Program-made: the position numbers and the translations under genes
Shown: piece after piece, positions 45,615 through 57,682 of the stretch
How the letters are laid out: the number at the start of each line of letters is the position of its first letter
Position numbering within the stretch: the first letter of the stretch is position 1
Source: Larix kaempferi
Lineage: Eukaryota; Streptophyta; Pinopsida; Pinales; Pinaceae
Assembly (NCBI GenBank): GCA_027924585.1
Contig: BSBM01001384.1
Span: 1-64,000 of the forward strand
Reading direction: 5' to 3'
DNA length: 64,000 nt
Notes under the pieces: model-generated
Told to the model about the DNA's origin: nothing
What the model saw: only the letters and a program-made list of their open reading frames with translations
The model's database searches: none

Positions 45615-48600
45615 GTACCACCAAATAGGTATCTGTCAGATCTATCTTCCTTAAGTGATAATGAAGATATACTCGGAGAGGTTGAAAGTGAGACAAGTTG
45701 TACTAGATCTACCGGTTCTATGTCAACTAGATCTGAAAAGATAAGGAAAAGATTTCATAAACGCATGAAATATTTTATTGCCAACGGTGGGTCGTGTAAT
45801 TATGATGTTGAGAGCATAGCAGACATTGATTTGCCATCGAGGTATAAACATCTAGTGCAACGATGGGTACCTAGTATGCTACCTCAAGTGGACATAGATT
45901 TCCTCATCAATGGGAGGATGTATCGCATCGCTCCTTCGTCCTTACATGGATTGGGGCTATTTTCCATGGATGGAATAAAGGTAAGCTATGGCACTGTAAC
46001 TGAATTGATGGAGTATGTAGGACCACTATATAGATACAATAATTGGTTGATCTTGGTCCAATATACTCGAAGTATGCGGAGATACGGAGTTTCCACGAAT
46101 TATATTCAACTAGCAGAAAACAATAAAAACAACGGGGCGACTATGTATATTGATGGGAGACAAAAAGTGTCCGGAAACGTTGTTGGATTTATAAATAGTA
46201 CACGACCAGTGACAACAAATAAGCAACCAAATTACGAATTTGAGGCACGTGAACATCATCGTATATTTGTATGTGCAATAAAAACAATACTTGCATGTGA
46301 AGAGTTGTTGATCGATTACAACTTAAATCGAATAGATGTGGCTTCCGCGGTCCAGGGTAACCGTGGACCATTAGAAACTATGCCTCTTCAAGTAAATGCT
46401 AAATGTAGTAACTAAATATGACTAGTACAATAACTAAATGTTTCGGTTTTTTTTGTTAACATTCGATTTCCACTGTTGTCATTCGCTTTATTCATGCTTA
46501 TTATGAATATTTCCATGTGATTACATGGTGATTACACTACTATGAATATCTCATTTTTGTTTATGATGCAACTATTGACTCAACGTTTGCTTAGGGTGGC
46601 GGCAGTGGAAAGGCACATGATGCTTCCACGGTTCGGGGTGACCGTGGAAGGTCAGAATCTACGCCCAATAGGTAAATGTTAAATATAGTAAATAAATATG
46701 ACTACAATAACAAGATGTTCTGATTTTCACTGTTAGCATTCACTTTTTCCTTGCTTATTGTTAATATTTCCATATGATAGCATGCTTATTAAACTGTGGC
46801 AGGATTATGCTCATGGCCATGGAGCCGAACATGTATCTTCTATTTCTTAGGTAAAAATAAATATTAATGCAATATCTCATTTTTCTTTATGTTACAATTA
46901 TTTAGTATGAGGTAAACATTTATTTATTGATTTATTGTATCGGGGTGGCGCCATTGGAAAGGCACCTACTGCTTCCATGGTCGAGGGTGACCGTGGAAGG
47001 TCACACTCTGTGGCCCCTCAAGTAAGTGTTAAGTAAAATAACTAAATGTTTCGATTTAGTATGTTAACATTCAATGTCCACTATTGTCATTCACATTTTT
47101 CTGAGCTTATGATGGATTACTGGTTCATTTTTCTGACATTATGATGGATTACTGGTTCATTCAGGACCGTGGAAAGGCACCTGCTGCTTCCACGGCGTCG
47201 GTTCATCGTGGACACTCACCGGCCATAACACCGCATCAGGTAAGTGTTAGTGCATAATAGTAACTTAATTTTCATTACAATATCGATATTTGAATGATGT
47301 TAAAATTATATTGCTTAATTTAATTTATTGTTTGCTGAATTTAGTCACGTGCACACGATCTGGGTGATGAGGGGTTTGAGGAAGAGATTTTCTATTCCAC
47401 TGACCCACTGCACACTTTTGGAGTAGCCTTGAAAAAGGAAAACATAGAAATGCTTGCCTTGGCTCGCAAAAAGCCCTTGGCACAGGAGAACAAGGCAAGG
47501 ATTCTAGAGCTGCAAGATCAAATAAAATCTTATGGGGTAAGTGGCATCTTCACAAATTTTGTTAAGCTATGTTGTGATTTCATATCTGATATTATGTTTT
47601 TTATTATTCCAAATGATCTAATAAAGTAAAGTTTATTGTTTGTAGGATTTTTTAAAACTCGTGACTACAGAACCTGCCGAGACAAGTATAGGTAGCAGTG
47701 ATGCTCCAATGCAGCGAAAAAGAAGCAATGTACCAATGAGGCTTTTTGGAACTCCTGCGATTGGCCTCGAATCCATTGATGATGGCACTTATGAGAGAGA
47801 GCATGATGCCATGCCGGAGCATGATGAGACGGAGCCTAGGACTCCACATGACTCTGGAGATGAACATACTGTAGACGACCAGGAAACTTTTCCTGGAGCA
47901 ACACGAGTTAAAAGCACTGGATCACTGGATCTCACCTTTCTGGTGGATGACTCTTGTGTTCCTATCAAGATTCAGAAAATTGTTGGTATTTATCCATTAA
48001 TTTATTGATTTTAATCATGAAATTGAAATAGACATATGTTGAAATTATTATAAATTAATGGATTACATGTTTTTGCAGGAAACAATGTCTTCTACAGGCA
48101 TTTGACTGACAAAGCCTTGGAGTTGTTTGGACCCACCATTCGCACACGATGGAATAGCCAAGATAGCACTAAGAGAGATGAATTGATGGACCACATAGTC
48201 AACTTGTTCGGCAATACTTTCAACAGGAAAGTTGTTGCAAGGTTAGCCGGTAAGAATTTGAAATATACCAGGGCCCAATATAGGGAAAGATTGCAAGCTG
48301 AACTTAGGCATGAGTGCCCTCCCATGGTTCCTGAGAAAGAGTGGAAGGCACTCATAGATGATGCAAAGGAGAACTTGCAAAAAAAACAAGGAAAACAACC
48401 ACAGCCTGGTAAAGCAAGGTACAACATATATCATCTTTTTACTGAAATAAGCTCAATTATTTTTTTCTTTTTTGTTTTAAGTAAGATTTTTGATATCTAA
48501 GGTTTTTCAAAATTTTCATATATAGGCTACCTAACACCTCCAAAGCAACCAAGGCTAGAATGGAAAAGCACGGGCAACATAGATTGGGACAGGGTGGCTA

Positions 48601-49503
48601 TAGAAAACTAAGAGCAAGAATCGTAAGTATGAAATGATTAATTGTTGGGAATATTTATTTAACAGTACCGAACAAATATATGATTTTGATACTGGAAATT
48701 TTAAAATGTGTTATCATTCACTGCAGGGAAATACGTTCCAAGTTGGTGCCACCGAGGAAGACCTAAAGCTTGGTTTCAAGTTTGGTTTTAAAAGTGTGGT
48801 TGAACACTGGAAAAGCTTGGGGTAGACTCCAATCTCCCCAATGACGCAAATGCAGGTATATCACCAATTGTAGTATACTATTAAAGTCTATTCAGTACTT
48901 CTGATTATATCACCCATAACTAATCATTTATGTTTGTCTTTAAGCAACAATGCAACTGCAACAGTGAATCTAGCGGTACTCAGCAAGTACATGTTGATGT
49001 TGGGGTGCATATGTCCCATGATGGCGTGGAGAATAGTGTCCATTCTGGTATGTATGCTTTGGAAATAGAAATATCTACTGTGATTAGATATATATATTTC
49101 CTGACGTATACTTATAAATTTTCTCCTTTCAATGGAAGACCATGCAGCTCGGGAGCATGAACTGCAAGAGGAAACAACTAGACCTCCAATTAACACCCCA
49201 GTTGTCACATCTACAGAGACTGGTAAAGAGAAATATTGTAATTTTAATCAAAATAATGAAATATTTATTTCAATAATAATTCAATGTCATATATATATGC
49301 TGATTTTCGTTGTTGCAGTTCACACCCCTTCAGAGCTGCCTCCACGCCCTGCTCAGCGACATACAAGAAGTGGCATAAATGAGGGCATGGAAACACAAAC
49401 AATAATAGGAGATATCGCAATAAATACTGCGCCAATTGATGATTGCGATACCGTACTCGCAACTTTTTACAATGCAAAAAAACAGAAATCAATGAAAAAG
49501 TAG
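45615..49503 (+). CDS. SET-domain / TNP1-like transposon fusion gene
   Basis: Exon 45615-46391 (259 codons, ATG at 45720) encodes a SET domain. Counted from that ATG: HGLGLFS 76-82, YVG 99-101, GFINSTRPV 156-164, PNYEF 170-174, EELLIDYN 194-201. Further exons with consensus GT-AG ends and matching phase: 47165-47239, 47345-47536, 47646-47985, 48079-48418, 48526-48622, 48727-48855, 48945-49047, 49139-49222 and 49319-49503 (TAG). The middle exons (HLTDKALELFGPTIRTRWN; PPMVPEKEWKALIDDAKENL; MEKHGQHRLGQGGYRKLRAR) resemble the TNP1/Ptta/Transposase_24-type second protein of CACTA elements. The tail is hydrophilic. One in-frame TAG at 48823-48825 is the only break. About 770 residues if read through. 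SET domains methylate lysines, usually on histones; this one is divergent. The start exon may be incomplete. Confidence 0.7.
46325..47240 (+). repeat. Amplified exon-plus-intron units in the SET/TNP1 gene
   Basis: Four related segments, each a small GC-rich exon (GKA--ASTVRGDRGRS-like) followed by gtaaatg/gtaagtg and a similar intron (taactaaat, atttcactgtt, cattca). Exon ends fall at 46391 (the end of the SET exon), 46671, about 47022 and 47239. Copy 3 (from 46941) has lost its AG acceptor (tatcgggg where copy 2 has cttagggt). Copy 2 (46595-46671) keeps both sites but has phase 2, so it could only be used with a partner such as 46803-46850. Copy 4 fits directly onto the SET exon. Confidence 0.75.
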
Positions 49504-52500
49504 ATGCAACATAAATTCATGACTTGTATTTTGATGGATATCGACGTTATTAGTATGAAACTTTGTTAGTATGTAACATAGATAACTTTTATTTGGTATA
49601 GTTAAGAGGTACTTATCTTTTATGTGATGCTCTTAGGAATTTTCCCATTTATATCTTTTATTTTCTTAGAATTTGAATTTTAAATTTAAATGTCATCACA
49701 AGTCATTGTATGCTTGTTTATAATTATTTTGTATTTTAATATTCAAATTTTGTGTTTTCTCACACATTATAATTTCATTGCTTATTTACTTCTGCTGCAT
49801 ATGTTATAATTTGATTATTGCCCATTACATCTCAAGGACCAACTTCAGCACATGGACCATAGAGGAGTGCTGAAGTTGATAGAGATCAAAATTATGTTAT
49901 AAAATATTTTACTGTTGCTTTAGCACTAGTCAGAAATTTGGATGGTAATTGTGATGAAATTTTGCTTTTGTAGACCATATTCCTAAATTGAAAGGTAACA
50001 CAGGTGGCTTTTATTTTCTATAGTACAAGGTACTTATATGTTATGTGATGCTATCAGGATTGCATAGAGAGAAATAAGGGATATTTTTATTTGGCATCCC
50101 ACCACCCTTCCTTATACTGTGATGATGAACTTTCAGGTTATATGGAACGGCTGTACATTTGAGAGAGATATGACTGGTTGTACCTTCGCCACCTTGATTG
50201 AGCTATGATTGGCCTTGTGGTACCTTATCTTTCACTTGTGTTTAATGGGGTCATTTACCCTCCTTCAGTAACTTTTTTAAAACCACCTTGTTGAAGTTTT
50301 GCTCTTATAGAGTACTATGGTTGTTTGGCCACATTTGGAGCATACCCTTGGTTCTAAGGGTCATGGGTCTTCTACTACCCACACCTATGTTATGACCATT
50401 GTTTATATTTTCTTATTTTATGACCATTGTTTATATTTGTACCCACACTTCAGATCTGATTTTTGGTTTAATGTTGACGTGGAGATCTTCAATTATACCT
50501 CTCTTATTGTTATATGATCAAATTGGTTTATTTTATTACATGTTACTGATTGAGTTATTAAATACTTGTACCTTCCCCACCTTGATTGAGTTATTATTGG
50601 ACTTGTGGTACCTTGTCTTTGACTTGTGGTTAATGCGGTCATTTACCCTCCTTCATTTTTTTTATACCACCTTGATGAATTTTTGGTCTTATAGAGTACT
50701 TGACTTTGATGAGTTGTGGTGTGTTGATAGTCACTTCTCTTGTGCTGAGACTTGGTTGAAGTTTATAATTTTTGTGACTTTATTTGTGTTGAGTTATGTA
50801 CTATGCTTGACTGTCATTGACCTAGTCAACTCCAGTCATTTCTCTCTCTCTGGTTTGTACACACCCTCTTGTAGGGTCAGCTGGTTCCTAGAGAAGATTG
50901 GCCTCTCCGAGGAACAAACAGTATTTTCTGAAAGTAACACTTCTGAGTATATTTTCAAGAATGGTTTCACACCCAGGTTGGTATCTTCAACTATATCTTT
51001 TTTTTGTTATATGATATATATGTTTATTTTATTACATGTTATTGAATATTAGTTTATCATTTTAGTTTGCTTGTCAGTGTAACTCATTATAATCTGTTGA
51101 TATGGCAGTTATGAATATACCAAAGAGCCTGTGTTAAGAATTTACTGGTTGTACATTTGGAGTTCTTGGTTACAAGAGGTAAGTATGCATGTAAAACTTA
51201 GTGATCATCTGTTAGGTAGACTTAGATAATCTTTGCTTATTTGGAAAATGATAATGCATTCTTTTTCCAATTCTTAAGAGCTTGGTTTCAAATTTGCATC
51301 TAGGGATGAGAGTTGTCCATATTATCAGTATAAACAACTTGGGTATCATTTGGGGTGTCAGGTGATTAACCATATATCCCTTGTTTGTTAGTTTCCTGAT
51401 CTTATGATTCTTGTGTAAACACATGTATCGATTACCATATCACAGTGTTTAAGATGTTGATTTCCTTAAGTTGTAAGAATCTGAGAAAGAAAATAAAGAT
51501 GATGGGTTAGCTTGGCATAGTCAATTACAGATTTTATAATTTCCTTCATTCCCTTACGCAAATGATTCCATGAACGAAATTTTTTCTGGTGCACAATACC
51601 ATAAAATTGATTTCCTTAAGTATTGATTTCATGGGATAGAGTCTTCTTTTTTCAATTGTTGTATTGAAAAAAACATTATAAGTGGTATGATAACCATATA
51701 CACTAGTAATGTTTCCTTTGGTTATTTTGGGTGCTGAGGGTAACTTGGGGAAACAAGGAATGCAATATATTGGTTTATTTAGTAGCTGTTGATTGAAGGA
51801 GACATTAGCAGTCACCTACAGGACTTATTCTACACTGTTGAGTATTCACTACTTCATTAATATCAAATTGTGGTCTTTTATGAACAATCTGGGCATTGTG
51901 GTCTTTTACAAATTGCAAGCTACATAAATTCTGGTGGTTACCGAAAGTTGGAGTTTCGATGGCGATTGGGAAATTCCATTATACATGAAAACTATCGGAG
52001 TAGGGAATTCTATAAACTACATTATACAGGCAGTCCAGTATTTTTCATTTTTCTCCCAAACGCCAAATGATCTTTGTGCACTTTTTATTTGAAATGAAAT
52101 CTTAATCAAATAAATAACTCAGCAAAAAGTGTCATGTTTGTACCTCCATGTCTTAATCATGTTCAACTACTCCTTATGCTTTTGTTGCAAGATTTGTACC
52201 TTCAAACACCTGTTCTTCTTTTTCAATTTGTTGAGCTATTTGCATAGGTCTCTAGGATATTTGTCCTTGGTCAAAGTATGTTCTGCATAGTGTCCATTCT
52301 GGTATGTATGCTTTCCAGTGAAATTGTGCATTGAGAGTACTGTTGCTATTGCATCTGGAGTGAGATTTTTTGGATGATTTTTGGTGCGTGATCCTTCCAT
52401 AATAGTGAGAAGTGATACCATTGAGTTACGTATCAGTCCTCCTGAAGAGAAGCATTGTGTTGTGCATTGATGAACTGAGTTGAATACTAGTGAATGGACC

Positions 52501-54060
52501 TAAGTGGAGTGTTCCAAATGTGAACTGGAGAAAACCCAACGGAGAACCCTAATATGTGTGTCCTTTTATCTATTACTCCGTGAAAAACCTAGTACAAATA
52601 TTTCTGCAACTGTGTAGAGTTATTGATATTGCTGAAAATTCCCTCTATTGGTGCGAATTTCCCTATGAAGTTAACATTGTTTGATGTTGTGGGTGAAACC
52701 TCAGCTAGTGAAGACCTCTCTCCAAGCTGCGGTGATGACTGGAAAGTTGGAACAAATTGAAACAATGAAGATGGTGAGAACCCTAGACCATTCTACTTCT
52801 ACATTTTTTGAGAGCTATGCAGACTGCCTCACTTCTTTTGAAGAGCTAAAAATTGGTTCCATTGGTTGTGCATTGGGTGAGTGGTAACTAGTGGAATTGG
52901 ATTTATTTTTATATCACAATGATTGCATGGTGAAAATGTGTCACAATTATAAGAGTCGGAGTGTGTGAGACTGGTGAACCATTAAGTGTTGGACAACTTG
53001 ATATCGTGGTGACTCCATTGTGAAGACTGGTAATGCCACCTTGTGGAGTGAAAGCCTTGGAGAATTCCATATCTATCAAAGTATCATAATCCCAATGGAA
53101 AGAATATGAAGGATCATTGGAGCCATGTGGAAACCCCAAACTACAATGATACTGGGGTGACTGGTAAATGTGTTGATCCCACTCTTCCACATTTGGCTTA
53201 AATCTTCATTTTTAAAGGACTGCTTATACCTGGAGTGCAAACTATGGACTGATATTACCTTTGTGGAAGACTGTGTTAGGGCACTAGAAATTTTGGAGAC
53301 TTATAGCATTCAAATAAAAGTGGCGTGAACCCTAGATTCATTCCATTTTGATGGATCCTTCAAAGTCGACCTTTCTTGAATTTATGTTGTAACACAATGC
53401 AGCTAGATTATTGAAGATTATGGATGTTGGAGCTATTGTTACACCAAGATTGCATGAGGAAGAATAATATCAAATATAATGCTCCATCACTTGCAATGAC
53501 TTTTGAATGTTGTCTTTTGATCCATATGTGAGTATCCCGTCAATGATATTCTTAATTGGATAGTCAAAAGATTGAAATATGCAATGGATAGTTTCAAGTA
53601 GGGATCACAATGTCTATAAGCTACTTCAATATTGTTAAGAATGTTGTCGCTGGGCCACCTCAATATTACTGAGAATGAGGTTGTTTTGCATTGATGAAAA
53701 TGATAGAAATAATTCCTTATTTATAGTTAATTTTCTTAACCATTGTTTGACTATTTATTTCTAGGAGGCGTGTTGTATAGAATATATATATTGGAATTGG
53801 TGTCCATAATCAAAGAGTGTTGATAGAAATGCAAGTGATGTGTTTGCTTAGTTGAAGAATTTTCAAGATTGCATTGACTTTTTTCTCCAACGACATGGAT
53901 TAGCATAAAATATTATTGTAGATATAACTTCTCATGTTGCTTATATATTGCAGAGATTGTAGCAACTTATATTGTTCCTTGACATATGGTTTCTCGAAAA
54001 TGATTCTAGGATTTCCATTTAGTCTGCTTTATTTTTTTTTAACACTTCCAGGTATGGTCA
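49504..54060. other. No recognised gene; 3' part of the element
   Basis: Contains a duplicated block, 50178-50316 and 50567-50700, about 85% identical (ccaccttgattgag-tat-attgg; gtcatttaccctccttca; tcttatagagtact). A 217-codon plus-strand frame at 50399-51052 is Phe/Leu/Tyr-rich and lies across this repeat; it is unlikely to be a gene. 52.2-53.5 kb has short unknown frames. Similar ttaccc/ggtcat text at 44.1-44.3 kb suggests the same repeat is there. Confidence 0.45.
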
Positions 54061-54067
54061 ATATATC

Positions 54068-54330
54068 GACGAACATTCAGGTAGACTATAGAAAATATTT
54101 CCACGCTGATGCTGAACCTGACATGAAAGTTAGAGAATCGATGCGTGGATACTGAGATGAACATTCATGGAACTATAGAAAATGTTTCCACGCAGATGTT
54201 GAACCTGCCACGAAAGTTAGTGATTCGATTCGTGTATACTGCGACGCACTTTCATGGTAGGTTTGGCATATGTGTGGAAATTTATAGAAGATGTGCGTCG
54301 ATATAGCGACGAAAATTCATGGGCGGTTTC
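54068..54330. repeat. CACTA subterminal repeats, about 87-bp units
   Basis: Units start with g-cgaacattca (54068, 54156, about 54241) and share actatagaaaat-tttccacgc, tgctgaacctg-ca-gaaagt and attcg-tgcgtg-atact. The third is diverged (cgacgaaaattcatgg at about 54310). Such arrays near the ends are where TNP1-type proteins bind in En/Spm. Confidence 0.75.
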
Positions 54331-54459
54331 AAATTCTGAAGATCTGAGAACTGTTGTATAGGTGACACGTGGCCAATGGGGAGCGTTGCTATTGCCACGA
54401 CTGTGAATCTTTGTCCCTATATCCACGAAACGATAGCCACGAAAAAATGAAACTCGAAT

Positions 54460-54563
54460 CGTTGCAATTACAATGAAAAATCATGGCAATTACAACGAAA
54501 AATCGTGGCAATTACAACGAAAAATCGTGGCAATTACAACGAAAAATTGTGGCAATTTTGACC
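54460..54563. repeat. 22-bp tandem array next to the transposon end
   Basis: Five units of cgtggcaattacaacgaaaa plus at, starting at 54460, 54482, 54504, 54526 and 54548; the fifth (tgtggcaatttt) runs into the terminus. Units 3 and 4 are identical. The array stops 13 bases before the inferred end. Confidence 0.85.
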
Positions 54564-54576
54564 ATATGTACTAGTG
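54564..54576 (-). repeat. Inferred CACTA right terminus
   Basis: Reading inward from 54576 gives cactagtacatat, the CACTA signature, directly followed by the 22-bp array. The next three bases outside are ata, expected to match the three bases before the left end. Confidence 0.6.
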
Positions 54577-55139
54577 ATACCTCTTTGGTTACTTCGATTG
54601 AATGGAATATAAGGCAAGGAGGAACGACCTCACAGGAAATATTGAACCTTGCAGACCGGTGGACTCTTAGATCTTCACTTGTCGGGTATGTCATTCAATC
54701 AACTGGCAAGATAGACAATTCATTCCCTCAATCTTTAATTGCAGCGATGATTATGGCCGAGATGGGCCTATCGAAAGTCCACAACATCTTCTGATAGATT
54801 TGCGTGCGAGTTTTGTTTTGGAAAGCATGATCTCTCTGAGGCTCAAAAAATGTTGGATGGTTAAATACATGCATAGTTCCACAAGAAGCCCAGATTCCCT
54901 GAGGAGAAAATGGCAAGAATACCCTCAGCGCTAGTGATAGGGTTTCACGACCTTGAAATAAAAACAAGATCAATAAAGAAGCATTTGCAGCAGTGAGTGA
55001 GATCATTGCAGTGGGGGATTCACTCTCAGTTAAAGAGGCCAATATCTTCAACCTCAGCGTGGTATTGTTTTCTAACTAAGCCGAATTAGAATCCAACGAT
55101 TCCAAGTGACCCAAACAATTCTGAATACACTGTTTGGTA
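54577..55139. other. Unidentified coding-like debris
   Basis: Plus-strand frames at 54585-54794 (EWNIRQGGTTSQEILNLADR; LIAAMIMAEMGLSKVHNIF) and 54960-55074 (AFAAVSEIIAVGDSLSVKEA) look like protein but are short, in different frames and unknown to me. They begin right at the transposon end, so they may be the target gene or an older repeat. Confidence 0.3.
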
Positions 55140-55770
55140 TGTCTGTTTATGAGAGGTTGTATCTGGCCAAGTTTAGTGAGTGTATCCCTCTTAGAGTTTA
55201 CCTGGGTTGGTATCCATATATTTTTATGAAAGTTTCCTTGCACGTTGTGGTATTGGCAAAGAAAAGAAGACAAAACCAAATAAATGCATTTGATGTATTC
55301 AAGATGTATAAGGCTGCAGTAGAAAATAAATCCCGCGGAAGTTCTCTGGATAGAAAATAGGCATGAACCTAGAGGCAAACAAAGATGTTGAAGGAAGTAG
55401 AAGGTCATTAGTAGAGATGGTGAAGAGTATGTTGCAAGGAAACTCACTTCCATACAAATATTGGGCAGAAGCAGTGCATAGAGCAGTTTATTTGCTGAAC
55501 ATGAGTCCCACCAGAGAAGTGAAATAAGTCACACCTGAGGCACACCTGAGGAGGCATGGTCCTGCAGGAAACCAAGGTAAGCCACTTCACAATCTTTGGC
55601 TATATTTTTTATTTGTTAATTCTGGAAGAAAAGACAATATGAGTAAACTAAAAGCCAGGTGGAAAAAATTTGTTTGTGCATTATTCCAATCAACCAAACG
55701 CATATAGGCTTCTAGATCACATCAACCAAAGGCATTTACGCTTTGATGTGATCTTCTTGTATATTCAGTG
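55140..55770 (+). pseudogene. Copia integrase relic
   Basis: Across two frames: FDVFKMYKAAVENKS (core-domain stretch before the second catalytic Asp), then SRSLVEMVKSMLQGNSLPYK and YWAEAVHRAVYLLNMSPTR (55400-55525), the conserved end of the Copia integrase core including the region of the catalytic Glu, then EAWS-RKP and SHFTIFGYIF, and finally HYSNQPNAYRLLDHINQRH (55680-55760), the 'GYS--SK-YRLYDP' segment. Integrase inserts the cDNA into host DNA. Stops and frame changes between segments mark it as dead. No LTRs were found nearby. Confidence 0.8.
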
Positions 55771-57682
55771 TAATAGAAGATGCATTTTCTTCGAAAAATA
55801 TTCCATCTCAATTTTTTTCATTATACATGAAAATCACAAGAACATTGGAATAAATTATAACATAGGAGATAAACCCAAGCATTTGGTAATCACAACATAA
55901 AAGAATAGGAAACATGCAGTCAAACAACACCTGGAAAAAGAAAAGTATTCAAATGGTTAATAATTGTCTAGAAAAAGAACATAGTTAGACAAGCATCACA
56001 AGAAAGGAACCCATAATCCATGCATATTGATTTGAATGCCCTCCAAATCTCTCAACCATAGATCATGATTGCATAGTGCTAGAATCGTTTAATGTCTCAA
56101 AAGGAAATGTTATAGTACAACATCCCAAACAAATCTTTTGGATGTCTTGATATTCATGAATTTGTCATAGAATTGATTTAAACAGTTCCAAGTAGCCATA
56201 GCATTTGTAGTGTTATCCTTTTAAAAAATGAGGAGCTAACAACTTTGTCATTTGAATGTCAACAAAATTCTCACAGGACAAAAGCTTTTGAAGTTTAGCA
56301 TCACAAATTATCTTCCCTTTAACTAGTGGGTCCTGCAAAGAAAACCATCATAGACTTAGATTGTTGCAACAAAACACATTTTTAAGCATCTGAATCATCA
56401 ATTGAAGAATAAAGACAACTTTATATGTTGAAGAATAAAGCCAACTTTGGGGAATTCAATGGCTAAACAATAAACATCCTAAAAGACTATGCATTTGTCC
56501 TATGAACCAATTCAAATTGTTGATTTGTCTGTTGATAGAAGGGTTTCTTATATGGAGCTTGTCTTCCTTTAATGAACATAGTGTACTTAAAGTGACCAAG
56601 AAATGTAGAAATTAGAACTATCCTTTCATATTTGATCATTGCTTATGGCAAGGTGTTTTCATAAACTTATCCACATTATCATAACCCTACATGTTTTCCA
56701 ATGTATTAAATTTTCTATTATCAATTGAATCCTTCAATTAAAAGGTCCACACATTGGTGATATCAATCTACCTCATGAGGATATGCTACATCTCCATATT
56801 GATTATGGAGACATGGCACCCTCACATCCCATTAGAGTGACATTAATTGTACACATGGGCACCTTTCATCATCGCCCTCCACACTAAAATTTCTCAATTT
56901 TTTCCTTTGTACTTCACCATTTAGTTCGTTTCATCATTCACAACTTACTCCATTTTGTGCATTCCTTCCCGCATGTTGCATGGGGATCCTTGCCAGCAAC
57001 AATTAAAAGTATTCTTCCTGTGAGCATGGATTTTTGTTGTCAAGCATCTCTATACTGATATTTATGATTAGATATGTGATGCAGGGGTATATTTGAAATA
57101 GCTAAGTCCATAGATGCACTAGGGGAGCATGGAATGGTGATTGCATGACTGAGAGCATGCCACGGAAGATGAAAGGTCACAATGGATTCAAAGTTTTAAA
57201 CTATAGGAAAAAATATGAATGTTCCAGCTAAAATTGAAGTGACAAAAATGAATCTGAAGAATCCCAGTAGATGCTGAAAACTTAGATTGGACATGGAGAG
57301 ATGTAGGGGTAAGATGAAGAGTTTAGGAAAGTTTGGTGGTGATCTAATGAATGGATGATAAGGATTGTTGTCATTTGAATTGGGTTATTGATTCCATAGC
57401 CAGATAATCCTAAAAGATAGAGAGTTAGTTGTAGAAGGTTCATGGAGCACTAGAGTAGAATGTTGAGGCGCACATTATCATGGAGCACCAGAGTAGAGCG
57501 TTCATGGAGCGCTAGAGTGAAAGCATTTTATCATTCAGAGAAACTATGTTGTCCTGGTGCATTTTTATTTTTGGCTTGTGAGAATTGGTAATTTTTATTT
57601 CAAGTCAGTGCATAATGAGCTATCACATTTGGCATTGAATTTGAATAATAACTTGTTCATTTTTATATATGTTAATGTGAAG
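55771..57682. other. No recognised gene
   Basis: Mixed sequence. 56060-56345 read on minus gives protein-like text (DPLVKGKIICDAKLQKLL; AMATWNCLNQFYDKFMNI) that may be retroelement gag debris but could not be assigned. 57.4-57.5 kb has three copies of a tggagcac/gcagag-like word. 57557-57682 is open in frame with the ligase exon but AT-rich like an intron. Confidence 0.4.

Larger units (their letters stand above)
35243..54576 (+). mobile_element. CACTA (En/Spm) element, left end undefined
   Basis: Grouped by inference. A TNP2-like gene (35.2-37.4 kb), a SET/TNP1-like gene (45.6-49.5 kb) on the same strand, and a right end at 54576 (reads ...gtactagtg outward, so cactagtac inward) preceded by subterminal repeat arrays. 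TNP2 before TNP1 is the usual CACTA gene order. The interior is swollen by repeat arrays, an unidentified ORF and duplications (37.4-45.6 kb), probably nested insertions. The left end is not certain: a weak match to the right terminus lies at 34154. Two merged elements rather than one cannot be excluded. Confidence 0.55.

Noticed and set aside
50399-51052. 217-codon plus-strand frame
   Set aside because: Phe/Leu/Tyr-rich translation of T-rich DNA, crossing a duplicated non-coding block; no motif.
51700-51745. Second CACTA-like end (accatatacactagtaatg) resembling 54561-54580
   Set aside because: The similarity continues past the would-be end (ctttggtta), and no subterminal array is present; chance or a shared older repeat is likelier.
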